Source: Pelargonium nanum (taxonomy: Eukaryota > Streptophyta > Magnoliopsida > Geraniales > Geraniaceae). Taken from it: DNA of 22,189 nucleotides. This document shows, one piece after another, positions 1 through 9,452 of this stretch (the first letter of the stretch is position 1; every line of letters starts with the position of its first letter). The position numbers and the translations under genes were made by a program. A model generated the notes under the pieces. That model made no database searches, was not told the DNA's origin, and saw only the letters and a program-made list of their open reading frames with translations. Location: NCBI GenBank assembly GCA_036897485.1, contig JAYMTF010001627.1:1-22189 (forward strand). The letters are read 5' to 3'.

Positions 1-600
1 CTTATGTCATTTGCTTGTGTGGCACTATTTTATTTGATGTGTAAGAGCTTTTGGAGGTCAAGAAATGTTACTAAACAAGGCCTTAAACACGACGTTATGC
101 TCTCTTAGAGTTTGATTGCGTCACGGTGGCTGAGGCGAGCACATGATTGACAAAACACATTCATGTACTACAACTCAGATCTGAGCTGGACTGGTCGGGG
201 TCCACAGTCCACTACTATCCACATCTACCAGTCAGTGCAGTGTACAACCCGACCAAAAGACGATTTCGTATAAAGATAAGTAATGGAGGGGCATTTTCGT
301 GATTCCCATCCTAAATTCACGGAGAAAGCAAACCATTAATCCACACCCTCACGCGCCCCCAACGATCGTGCTCCATCACCTCCACACTTACCGTTACCGA
401 CTTACCGTTAGGTCCGTTACGCATTGAATTCGTACTCCTACAGCCCTACTGATTAACAGCTCACAGCGCGTGGGACCACTCGCGGTCGCTGACACCGACG
501 ACACAGCCGTGCCCTTCAAGTTCACGTCGTCACCAAGAACAGCAATAATCAGGTACGCCTATGATACGTGAGGGGGGCTTCTTTTGGTCTCGTACTACGT
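1..600. other. Intergenic DNA, no gene recognised
   Basis: No coding exon or RNA gene can be supported here. The left part has a moderately GC-rich stretch at about 340-540. A minus-strand reading frame at 530-739 has no recognisable domain, so I treat it as chance. The segment may be upstream regulatory DNA for the transcript that carries MIR535, but that is inference. Confidence 0.4.
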
Positions 601-612
601 TCATCAATATGT

Positions 613-642
613 CACGTGTCGAAATCCAGAACCATCCACGTG
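613..642. promoter_or_regulatory. Pair of G-box motifs (CACGTG)
   Basis: Two perfect CACGTG palindromes lie at 613-618 and 637-642, 24 bp apart. The G-box/ABRE core is bound by plant bZIP and bHLH factors (established). Their position about 1.2 kb upstream of the MIR535 hairpin, just before a TATA-like TATTTAAA near 787 and a pyrimidine-rich stretch, fits a promoter for the miRNA primary transcript. No start site can be proven from sequence. Confidence 0.45.
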
Positions 643-1832
643 TAGGGCGATGGATGGATCGAACCGGGGTCCCCCATTGACGAAAAAGAGGAGGATATGA
701 AAATGGTACCTTATGTTTTTTGTTTTTCTTCAAATTCATGATTTTTAAAATTAAAATGAAATTGAATTACGTTGCATTTTAGCTTCTATTTAAATCGAAT
801 CCATCCACTGACATTCTCATTGTTCATCAGATATTTATTTATGGATCACTGTGGTGGGAGAGAGACCTGCAACCTGCAAGCTCACGCCATTGTTGTTGCT
901 CTTATTTCTCTTTTTTTTTTTCTTTCCTCTGTTCTTATCCGTTTATGGGTTTCTTCAAGCTTCGTTATCTTCTCGTGCACTGTGAAGCCAAAAACATATT
1001 AATTTATAAATTAATTTTTGTGATTTAGGTTTAATCAGAAATCAAGGTCTACTATACTCGCTCGGTTCTATGCATTTTATCGTTTTTTTTTTCATTATTT
1101 CTTACTCTTTTGTTTAATAATAGTAAGATTTTGTTGGGTGGTTTGGGATTGAATCTGGGTTTTGTGAACTTTTATTTATATATTACTGTTTTGTAGAGAT
1201 CTTATTTGGGTATATATTTTTGTTTTAAGTTTTAAGGTAAAATCCTATCTAATCCTATCTATAGCTGTTTCTTTTCCCATTTCTGATTATGTTTCTTCAT
1301 ATGATTAACTTAATTTTTATGAAGGTTTGAAGTGAGATAGTTATGGGTTTGAAGTCCATAATATACATGCAGTTGCCAGTAGCTGTTCCTTAATTTTGTT
1401 TTGTTGCTGGTTTTAGGTCATTATTGGTTGCTTTGCTTTATTTTATGTTGAAGTTTCAAATTTGGGAGAGGATAAAGCATAAGCTTGTTAGTCTTGTGTT
1501 TTTGGTGTTAACCTATAATGTTTGTATAGATGATGTGGTTAGATCTGTTATATAGAGCTAGAATAACCTGATTTTGAAGCTCCATTTTGTCACTGTTAGC
1601 CTGTAATGTTTGTATATTGTTGGTAGATTCAATTTCATGCATGGAGGTTTAGCTAACTGTTTTAGCTATTATAAGATTTTGTGTTTGGATACAATTAGAT
1701 CTTGGGGTGCTTCTTGACAAATTGCTCATAAAGTTTAGGTCTAGAGCCATCTTGTTAGTAAGAAACCCATAGCTCTAGGGGAAAAAAATATAACATACTA
1801 GCTACTGTTAACTATGTTGCTTAACTATTTGC

Positions 1833-1849
1833 ATATATATATATATATA
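1833..1849. repeat. (AT)n microsatellite next to MIR535
   Basis: An uninterrupted AT dinucleotide run ends about 15 bp before the base of the MIR535 stem. It looks like a TATA box but is too close to the hairpin to place a start site upstream of the precursor, so I call it a simple repeat. Confidence 0.8.
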
Positions 1850-1863
1850 GCTTAAAGATTTTC

Positions 1864-1974
1864 TCTCATCAGATCTGCTTGACAACGAGAGAGAGCACGC
1901 TTGTCTGCATCAGTGGAAATGGCATGGCTGTATACATGCGTGCTCTCTATCGTTGTCATACGATCTGCTTGAGA
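1864..1974 (+). ncRNA. MIR535: miR535 precursor hairpin (MIR535)
   Basis: The 5' arm at 1880-1900 begins TGACAACGAGAGAGAGCACG and, from memory, matches plant miR535 over all 21 nt. The 3' arm at 1938-1958 pairs with it over the full length except for one G-A mismatch. Shifting by a two-nucleotide 3' overhang gives a predicted miR535* at 1940-1960. The lower stem continues outward: 1864-1875 pairs with 1962-1974 apart from a small bulge, and the terminal loop region is about 35 nt. This arm symmetry and Dicer-type overhang meet plant miRNA criteria. miR535 is related to miR156/miR529 and has been linked to SPL mRNAs as targets (established). The precursor is probably processed by DCL1 from a longer Pol II transcript starting far upstream, perhaps near 815 (inference). 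There is no competing coding frame across the hairpin. Confidence 0.95.
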
Positions 1975-2039
1975 CGGGTTTCTTATTATTTCCTCTAGAT
2001 GGAATTAAATTTTGTGGTTCCAAATATCTTGCACATTAA

Positions 2040-2460
2040 TTTACTGATAAAGAGTGTGATAATGATGATCTTTATGATAGTGCTCCACATAATTTGATGT
2101 TGAATGTTCATACTCCTATATTAAGCAAAGGCCATTATATATTAGCTAACATGATGTGAACTTGTGAAGCAGATTAGCTTTACTGTCTTGGATGAGATTA
2201 TCTCATGATGGTTTCTTGGTTAAAAGATCAGATCTTGGAGGAGATGCCAAAGTGCCATCTTGCCACCACTACCATCTCTTTGTTAGTATTTTTATCTTAC
2301 AACTGTTGTCTTCAGTCTTTGAACTCAATGCTCAGTTTCTTCTACTGTCGGGTATTTGATGCCTTGCTCAACGAGCACGATCTAGTATATTAAAATATAC
2401 TGCACTTATACTCTTATGATTAGGGCTATATATGTTTTTTTTTTTGAGATTTTAGTTTAG
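2040..2460. other. Intergenic or pri-miRNA DNA
   Basis: AT-rich sequence downstream of MIR535 with no recognisable gene. The short open frame at 2205-2393 has no domain. If the miR535 primary transcript is long, this would be transcribed but non-coding. Confidence 0.35.
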
Positions 2461-2707
2461 TACTCCTCTCCAAAAATGAGTGCACTTTCAGTTTTTGGTT
2501 AATTAGGTACACATGAATTACCAAGAGTATCTTAAACATAAGTTACTTAGAAGAACCCCTTGAGTTTCTTAGATCAAGAGAACATGAGGTATTAAGGACA
2601 AAGCCTAACCTTATTTAACTAATTAACCTTAACTCTTTCAACAACAACAAAAAAAAGAATGTGAACACTCATTATGGGATGGATTATTTTGGGATGGTGG
2701 ATTAGTA
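2461..2707. mobile_element. Mariner/Stowaway-like MITE, copy 1
   Basis: The left end begins TACTCCTCTCC followed by AATGAGTGCAC. The right end carries GTGAACACTCATT at 2661-2673, which is the inverted counterpart, followed by a degenerate GGGATGG end and TA. The CTCC-type end and TA target are typical of Tc1/mariner-derived MITEs. The interior (GAGTATCTTAAACATAAGTT, then GAGTTTCTTAGATCAAGAG) recurs in two elements near 4840-5235, so this is one family with three copies here. There is no coding capacity. Confidence 0.65.
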
Positions 2708-2722
2708 TGTATGAGATATAAG

Positions 2723-2878
2723 AGGTTTTGGATGTCTCTAGATGTCTTAGAGAGCCCAAATTTTGGCTATATGCTTAATGGCAAATAAAGATAGAGAAAG
2801 AGGTTTGGATGTCTCTATATGTCTAAAGAGTGCCCAAATTTTGGCTCTATGCTTAATGGAAAATAAAGATAAAGAAAG
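2723..2878. repeat. 78-bp tandem duplication, two units
   Basis: Units at 2723-2800 and 2801-2878 are near identical. Each contains GGATGTCTCTA, GCCCAAATTTTGGCT, ATGCTTAATGG and AAATAAAGATA. They abut directly after the right end of MITE copy 1. The sequence has no coding potential and could be part of an unrecognised non-autonomous element. Confidence 0.85.
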
Positions 2879-2879
2879 A

Positions 2880-4370
2880 GGTAATAATTAATGTGACGAT
2901 ACACAAGTTTTATTCAATGATTATATTGTTATTTTATTTTACCACAACAAATGCTTCAATTTTACTAGATCTTTGGTGAGACGAGATATTCATCCATGAA
3001 GATGTGTGAACTGGCCCAAGAATAGTAGGGCTACCATGGAAAATAAATGAAGAGGTAACAAAATAATGTGGAAGGAGACTATCAAAGCAATTTAAGTACG
3101 TAGGAGCTTCTACAAACAATTGAATCTTATTTTTGTGTCTTAAGATATACAGTAGAATATGAATTGTGTGCTTAGGCCTTAGGGAGGGTGTAGAGATTGC
3201 ATTATGGTGAGACAGTAGCTCCATTTGTACTTTTGGATGAGTTCTAGAGTAATTTCTTTCAGTTCTTGTCATCAGTTTTAGTACTCTTATTATCTAGACA
3301 GGTTAGAAACATATCTAGTTAATCATTGAAGCATGATCTGAAGTTCTTGATGTATTATTGTATTCTGGATCTTCTCATTTTTATGATTATCTGGCATGAT
3401 GTGATGTTGTTAGTGATGCATTCTTGATTTGCTACATTGTATGACCTACAGCTAGGAGGTGGTCCTATTTGGAAGGGGGCATAGCCATTAGGTTTGTCTA
3501 ATTTTCTCATGACTAACAATTTGATGTTGATATTTATTGTTGAAGTGGTGGGTTATTAATTAGCCATCAGTTCTGTCTTTATGTTGTTGTATACTGTAAT
3601 AGATAGGATCTGCACAGTGAATAATATGTGATTTGAAATTTATTTGTCCTCAAATTTTGTCATAACATTCAAAAGGGATTCCATAAATACTTGGGCGTAC
3701 TTATTATCAAGGCTTAAGAGAAAACAGTATACATACATGTAAGTCAGAGTTAATTTAGGTGAAGTAAAATAATTCATTATAATTCATATTTATATTTTGT
3801 TCTCAAATTCTAATATAATATGGAGAAAATATGTAATGTTAAGAAGGCAATAGTTATTTTTAGGGGAAAAAATATTGTACTATGAATTTAGGATAAACTA
3901 GAGTTGAGTACACAAAATCATTTAGCATTGGATCTGTATGGTAATTTCATCATATTTTATTGCAAATATTATTTAATTAGCTTTCTGCTCATAATCACTA
4001 GGCATTCAGAATGGCTATTCTCTCATGGCATATAGATGTCAAAGCTCAAAATCTGTTGGTATGTTATTGTCATAGTGTATTGTGTTTGTGAACAGCTGCA
4101 TTGTAACATATGAAATTCCAATATGCCTAGAGATATCTAAACTTCATCATCAAGATGTAAATAAACTTTTTAGCACAAAAAATGTGTTTGTTTGCATTTC
4201 ACTATTTGCTAGCAGGAGATAGGATACTATCAAATGGATACATAGTTTAGTAATGTGAACATCACCTACTGGAATCTTGGCAAGGGATGAAAGTTGAATC
4301 ATGTGTGATACCCCCTTTTTACTAGGGTCAAACTTCCACATTTGTTGTGGCGTTTTGCGGGCTTTCAAAA
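2880..4370. other. Gene-poor AT-rich stretch
   Basis: No exon, RNA gene or transposon terminus is recognised. A 112-codon minus-strand frame at 2934-3272 lacks a domain, and its composition follows the surrounding AT-rich DNA. Confidence 0.4.
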
Positions 4371-4745
4371 TCTGGAAGTGAGCTCGGGCTTGGATTCCTT
4401 AGGGTTGGTTCAATTTTTTGGCCTTCTTGGTTTTGGACTTCTTTGCTCCATCAACTTCCTTCAACCTCCTTCTTGGGTGATCACGGGTTAGCCTAGTGGT
4501 TTTGGGGCTGCTTTAAAGAAGGCCTATGAGGCGGGACTTTTCGGCTTTGCCTTTGATCTATCCTATGGAGATGGCCTAGGTTTCTTGGGTTCGGGTGAAA
4601 TGTTTTGGGGGTCTTTTCTCTTATTTGGCCTCGCGACCCATTGAGTCGAGAATGTCTGTGTCCCGGGTGGTATTTTGGAGCTTTATTCAGGGTGACATGA
4701 CTTTTTCCTATTCGTGTAGGCCTCTCATTGGTTGACTTCACTTAT
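4370..4745. other. GT-rich block of unknown origin
   Basis: This stretch is clearly richer in G and T than its AT-rich flanks and has strong strand asymmetry, which suggests an inserted sequence. It contains TAGCCTAGTGG near 4492, resembling a Pol III A box, and GGGTTCGGGTG near 4588, resembling a B box. The spacing of about 95 bp is much longer than in a normal tRNA-derived SINE. The minus-strand frame at 4493-4741 has no known domain. Origin unresolved. Confidence 0.3.
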
Positions 4746-4834
4746 GAAAAATTGGGTAGCATTAATGTGTTTTTTAAACATTTTATTATTATGTTTGTTT
4801 GTACTTCTTGTGGCCTAGAATGAGTCTACTTGTT

Positions 4835-5037
4835 AAAACAATTGTCCCAAAATTGAGAACTTTCTTTTTCAGATAAATAGTTATGTATGATTTATTAGTA
4901 ATGTCTTTAAGATAAGTCGGTATGAAATGCATATGAGGTATATGAGAGAAAGTACAACAATAATATATATTTAATTATTGCAAAAAGAAAGAACAAGGAA
5001 TTGGGATATTATTTTGGAATTGAGAGAGTACTAGTTT
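4835..5037. mobile_element. Mariner/Stowaway-like MITE, copy 2
   Basis: The left part has TCCCAAAATTGAGAACTTTC. The right part has AAGAAAGAACAAGG then TTTTGGAATTGAGAGAGTA, an approximate inverted match to the left. The interior TAATGTCTTTAAGATAAGTC matches copy 3. Ends are degenerate, so the limits are approximate. Confidence 0.55.
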
Positions 5038-5049
5038 GTCATTGGTGCA

Positions 5050-5235
5050 ATAGTAGGGAAGCTATTCAAATTTAGTTATGCATGAATTATCTGACAGTAT
5101 TCATTAAGATAAGTTGGTTAGAACTCTTTGAGTTTGTTACAACAAGAGTGTATGAGAGTGAAAGTTCAAGCAAAGTGTTAATTTGAACAAAAATGGGAAA
5201 GTGGATACTCATTTAGGACGGAGGGAGTATATTAT
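5050..5235. mobile_element. Mariner/Stowaway-like MITE, copy 3
   Basis: The right terminus is the best preserved of the family: GGAAAGTGGATACTCATTTA followed by GGACGGAGGGAGTATA, the classic plant mariner/Stowaway end with a TA target. The interior (CATTAAGATAAGTTGGTTAG, then GAGTTTGTTACAACAAGAG) matches copy 1. A left inverted repeat is not clear, so the element may be truncated on that side. Confidence 0.65.
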
Positions 5236-5239
5236 ACTT

Positions 5240-5820
5240 TGCAAACACTGCCTCCTTTGGGTTACTTGATGTTCTGAGTAATCTATTACCTTACATGTTA
5301 AACCGATGATGTAACATGAGAAGTCTATCACTTTTACTGAGTTTAGCAATTCAGGTTATTCACTAGATTATGTTCCTTGTAATTTACATGCCGCTAATGA
5401 AGCCTTTTTTCAATTAACAGGTTTACTTATGTCACTGATGAAACATCTGACAGATTACCTATTTGCTCTTAGGTTTAATAGATGCCAATACTTTTTTGTT
5501 GTCTTGATGATATGGATGTTGTTCTTCATCTGTAAACTATAAATGCTATTACTGGAGGGAACATTACTCTTCCTCATTGGACATGCTGTGACTGATTTGC
5601 TTGTTTCTAGATTTAGTTTTCCTCATCTGTTTGAAGTTAGTTTGCAGTTAAGTAACATTTCATTTTTGCACTTAGGATACTAATTTATGGTTGGGACTAT
5701 GTCCATACGAAAATAACTTAGTCCAATTTGTTACTGTCAGCTTTGCATTATAGAATATTGACTGAGTTGCATACTGATATTGTAGAATTTGTAATGTGAA
5801 GAAATGAGATTGTCTTTCTA
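5240..5820. other. Intergenic, nothing recognised
   Basis: AT-rich DNA with no domain-bearing frame, RNA fold or transposon end that I can support. Confidence 0.4.
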
Positions 5821-5848
5821 GGTTGTCTCTTGGCGTTACTTATAAGCC

Positions 5849-6070
5849 ATGGCCAGTTTCCTGCTAGGGATGAACTCATGGAGCTTCACTTCCAAGAGTT
5901 CTAGGTGTATATTGCTTATCTCCTACGTCTCCTACAAAGGCACGAGGAATGCTAAACACCTAAAGGAGTGCAGAATCCTTAAGAAGCAACATTTGTGTCT
6001 CGAAGAAATTACACATCAACATTTGCAGAGGAGTGTGAAGCTGGGCAAAATCAAGAACACTAGCTACTAA
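5849..6070 (+). CDS. Doubtful 73-codon ORF in a possible spliced exon
   Basis: The ATG sits in a favourable context (GCCATGGCC) and the frame runs 73 codons. The product is basic toward its C-terminus and has no domain I recognise. A good splice acceptor (TTGTCTTTCTAG) ends just before 5822, so this could be the last exon of a transcript beginning upstream, possibly the long MIR535 primary transcript. Another frame over 5846-5908 is also open, so the frame is not well determined. It may equally be a chance ORF in a non-coding RNA or a gene relic. Codon use is not persuasive. Confidence 0.2.
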   Translation: MASFLLGMNSWSFTSKSSRCILLISYVSYKGTRNAKHLKECRILKKQHLCLEEITHQHLQRSVKLGKIKNTSY

Positions 6071-6159
6071 TTAGTACTACTGCTTTGCTTTGATGTTTGT
6101 TAATGAAATGTAGTATTTGACTATATATGATGTACCAAATCTGATTGTTTGAATACATT

Positions 6160-6550
6160 GTTAAGGATTTGGTTAATATGTACATTTGACTTGTCATTGG
6201 TTCGCTGAAGTGGCTTGTCCACGCGGCTACTATTATGAGTTTACATAATTACGTGTACTCAATGACTGACGTGATACAAATTGATATACTTTAACTGGTT
6301 AATATGGATTCAAAATTAAATGCATGCAAAACACTAATTGTGACCTAAATCATAAAAAGTGTGAATTTAGAGGAGACAACCGTTTCACCCATAATACAAT
6401 GACAGTGCATATATCGATATATGAATTTAACGGTCGCTCTACTCATACAAATTTATTGGAGCCGAGTATAGTGTTATGATTTTATTGATTTTGACCCTAT
6501 ATTTTTAGGGTAAACTCACAATAAAAGTGCCACGTAAGAGTCAATTGGGA
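6160..6550. promoter_or_regulatory. Upstream region of YIF1
   Basis: This AT-rich segment directly precedes the YIF1 transcription unit. It includes ACGT cores near 6251 and 6271 and a GCCACGTAAG near 6530. I saw no gene in it. Confidence 0.35.
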
Positions 6551-6553
6551 GAA

Positions 6554-6560
6554 TATAATA
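6554..6560 (+). promoter_or_regulatory. TATA-like box of YIF1
   Basis: TATAATA lies upstream of a purine-rich leader with GAGA repeats (6640-6650) and about 220 bp before the donor that ends the non-coding first exon. The spacing suggests transcription starting near 6585-6595. This is inferred from position only. Confidence 0.4.
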
Positions 6561-6589
6561 GGGTGTAGGTGGGGTGTAGGGTACGGGAA

Positions 6590-6779
6590 TAGTAGGTCCT
6601 TAACAGAGAAGCATGAGAAGAAGAAAGGTTCAAGTATAGGGAGAGAGAGAGGGACAAACGAGTCGTCATTTTCGTTTCACAGATAATCGGATCTGGAATT
6701 GTTGTTTTCAGTGATTCTTTAATTAGCTGTTGCTGGTACTGTTCTCGCCTGTTGCGCAACACACTTCCATTCCAGCAAG
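6590..6779 (+). other. Non-coding first exon of YIF1 (5' UTR)
   Basis: A strong donor, CAAG|GTACGT, falls at 6779/6780. The next convincing acceptor is TTGACAG at 9441-9443, nine bases before the YIF1 start codon. This makes 6780-9443 a 2664-bp leader intron. The 5' limit is approximate. A 61-codon plus frame starting at 6730 runs into the intron and is not considered coding. Confidence 0.6.
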
Positions 6780-7243
6780 GTACGTCTCCGGATTTTTCTT
6801 CGCCACTGTCTCTGTCGCTTTATCGGTGTTTTTGTCCATCCATTTTCATGAACTGGACATTGCTATGGATCTCTTGAAAGACAAATCGATTATTTTCTTG
6901 GCTATTTGTCCATAGACATTCACATTGGAGTTCAATATGGTTCTGAGAAATGTGCGGTGTTTATTTTTCTTCTTTTATCTTCGATCCTGAGAAAATACCT
7001 ACTAATCTCCTTTTAATAACATTCTACATTTCTGCACACTGTACATGTAAGTATATGTATAACAATCTCACTGCATTATTTAACTCGTGTAGCTGATTAG
7101 TAATGTCAGGTAGAGGTGTTTTTGCTTGTACTAAGGCACTGTTGCTGTCTAGGGTTTTGTATAATTGACATTACCGTGCTGTATATATTTATGTCTTTTT
7201 ATTGGGATGATTTAGGAATTAGGAATTGGGAATTGTATCATGC

Positions 7244-7256
7244 CATATATATATAT
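7244..7256. repeat. AT microsatellite in YIF1 leader intron
   Basis: A short AT dinucleotide run with no other feature around it. Confidence 0.7.
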
Positions 7257-7537
7257 AACAAGTCTATAAACTGAAGAACTATTGGGAGTCAATGCCTGTT
7301 CATTAGGGTTCATGTTTGCAGAACCAGATGACATCACATTGACACATTTTGATAAAAGCACTGTGTTTTGAATTGGCAACACAGTTGGTTTTGTTCACTA
7401 TAAGGTACTTTTCTTTTACTAGGTTTGTAACATTGTCATTACTTTTGCTGTGGATGCTATGTCTTTCTAATGGTAGGATTTTGGAATTTGATGTAACTAC
7501 TGATTAGAATGATGGATGACAAATTCAAAAAAGTAGT

Positions 7538-7559
7538 AGAAGAAGAAGAAGAAGAAGAA
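7538..7559. repeat. AGA trinucleotide microsatellite
   Basis: About seven AGA units lie within the YIF1 leader intron. The surrounding 6800-8550 holds no coding exon that I can recognise. Confidence 0.8.
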
Positions 7560-8567
7560 TGAAAGAATTATTTCAAGTAAATTGAATTTGATTTTGTTCG
7601 TTGTATGACTATAAAACTTGCTTGTTTAAAAGGAAATAACATCAGTTTTGTTGCTTGCAAGTGTAGAAATTATGTTTACTGCAAGTCCATGCCTATTGTT
7701 ATGGTACGTGTTTGTAGAAGTTATTAGAAAGCATTGTTGTTTCCCTTTAATTTGTATTAGAGATGTTAGCCAACTGGGAATAGTTGTCTATGTAATGTGA
7801 GGGATGATGGAGAGGGAGCTGCTTGATTCTAGGAATGTTGTCAACAGTTTTGTAATGCATACTTTGTAATCTTCTTTTGCTGATCCATGTTTCCTGTATG
7901 GCCACTAAGTCTGGGGAGTCCAGTAGAATTTTGTTGTTTGGGGAGAAGTGATAACACAGAAATGAAGAACCGGGTTTGCTATCGAATGCGAGTATAGGGT
8001 CAGGAGCAACTCAGTGTGAAATCATCACTTTTTGTTTCATCATGTAAGATTTAGACAGTGTTTACTCGAGCAGACTGCATATGGTTTCATATACGGGACA
8101 GGTGCACAATATGCTGATGTGAGGATAAAAAGAAACGAGGAAATTAATACATAATTCATGAATATATATTATATACTACTATAATATGCACATTTTAGTA
8201 TAGTAACATATGGACTCATGCATGTATACTTCAACCTGCGACCTATGAGCCTTGCTTAGTGGTGAGAAGCTGTTTGCTGTCATTTTATTTAGCATATCAT
8301 TGGAATTAACTTTAGCGAAAATATGGGTGAGCAGTGGTTCAGTTATGCTAGAAGATAAGTAAATCACCAAAAGTAACCATTTTAGGTACCTTAGATTTAT
8401 AATTCAAAAAGACAGAGATTAAAGATGTTAGAAATCAAATTAGTGCAAGGTGGTTGATGTGAAGGGTTTCTGGAGTTTTTTTTTTGTGATACAAGAATCT
8501 CATTGAACTAGTTAGGAAATTTCTATAAGGTATGTATATGATTAGTTGTGTTATATGACTCGGAGTT

Positions 8568-9275
8568 CTGGGCTCCAAATTAAGTCATAAAATGGGGGTA
8601 GCAGAGATGAGAATGCTTAGGTGGACCAACATGTGGTTACACTAGTTTGATATGATTAAGAATGTGTCTATTCAAGGAAAAGTTGGTGCACCGTTAATAG
8701 AAGGTAAGATGTGGGAAAATCGCTTAAGGTGGTGTAGACATGTGGACTGTGAAGTGATTAGTCTCCCATGTGAGAGAATTCAATTAAAAGAAACTAAAAG
8801 AGGTAGAGACAGACCTGAGTTAATGTTGAAAGAAGTAGCGAGGAAAAATGTTACAGCTCTTGACTTAACAAACATTGATAAGATAGAGTGGAGGATGAGA
8901 ATACAAGCAGAAGTTTCCAAACAGTTGCACAAAGATTCATGTAGCCGACCCTATCCGTCAATTGAAGATAAGATGCGGGAAAATTGCTTAAGGTGGAGTA
9001 CTGGAGTGGACATGTAGAGTGTAAAGTGATTAGTGCCCTTTGAGGAAACATGAGAGAATTCAGTTAAGAGAAACTAAAAGAGGTTGGGACAGACCTAAGT
9101 TAACGTGAAAAGTAGTGAGAAAAAACATTATACCACTTGACTTAACAAAGAAGATATCATTAGATAGGATAGAGTGGAGGATGGGAATAGAAGCAGAAGT
9201 TTCCAAAGAGTTGCTCAAAGATTCATGTAGCCAACCCCTACATTGTTTGAGAAATGGCTTGGTTGTTATTGTTGT
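8568..9275 (+). mobile_element. LINE (L1-type) reverse-transcriptase tail, duplicated relic
   Basis: A plus frame from about 8568 reads HKMGVAEMRMLRWTNMW, then after one stop GKMWENRLRWCRHV, KRGRDRPEL and DKIEWRMRI. This is the conserved C-terminal tail of plant non-LTR retrotransposon ORF2 proteins. A second decayed copy follows: DKMRENCLRW at about 8965, KRGWDRPKLT near 9080 and RIEWRMGIEAE near 9170, offset by about 265-275 bp. After the second copy there is a TTG-rich tail (GGCTTGGTTGTTATTGTTG), as at many plant LINE 3' ends. Stops and frame changes show it is dead. It lies inside the YIF1 leader intron in the same orientation as the gene. Confidence 0.8.
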
Positions 9276-9452
9276 TTATCATGTTAATTAACTTATTTAT
9301 CTAGTTCTTCAAATTGAAGCTTCCTTTTGTCTAGGTTAGATTCGTTAGAATGATTTGATTTAGAATATTGTTGTTTGCCAAATTGATTTTCCTTTGCTTT
9401 ATGTTGTTTTTGTCTGACTATAACTACTATTTGTACTTGACAGTTTAAAACA

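Noticed and set aside
530..739. 69-codon minus-strand ORF over the G-boxes
   Set aside because: No domain, and it overlaps promoter-like sequence with two CACGTG motifs.
2934..3272. 112-codon minus-strand ORF
   Set aside because: No domain or homology that I recognise, no convincing start context, and composition follows the AT-rich surroundings.
4486..4600. A tRNA gene or simple SINE from the A-box-like TAGCCTAGTGG
   Set aside because: No cloverleaf can be formed and the B-box-like motif is about 95 bp away, far beyond tRNA spacing.
4493..4741. 82-codon minus-strand ORF rich in Arg, His and Pro
   Set aside because: The composition is what a GT-rich block read on its opposite strand would give; no domain.
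8851..9051. 66-codon minus-strand ORF
   Set aside because: It is antisense to the LINE tail relic, whose plus-strand motifs explain the sequence.
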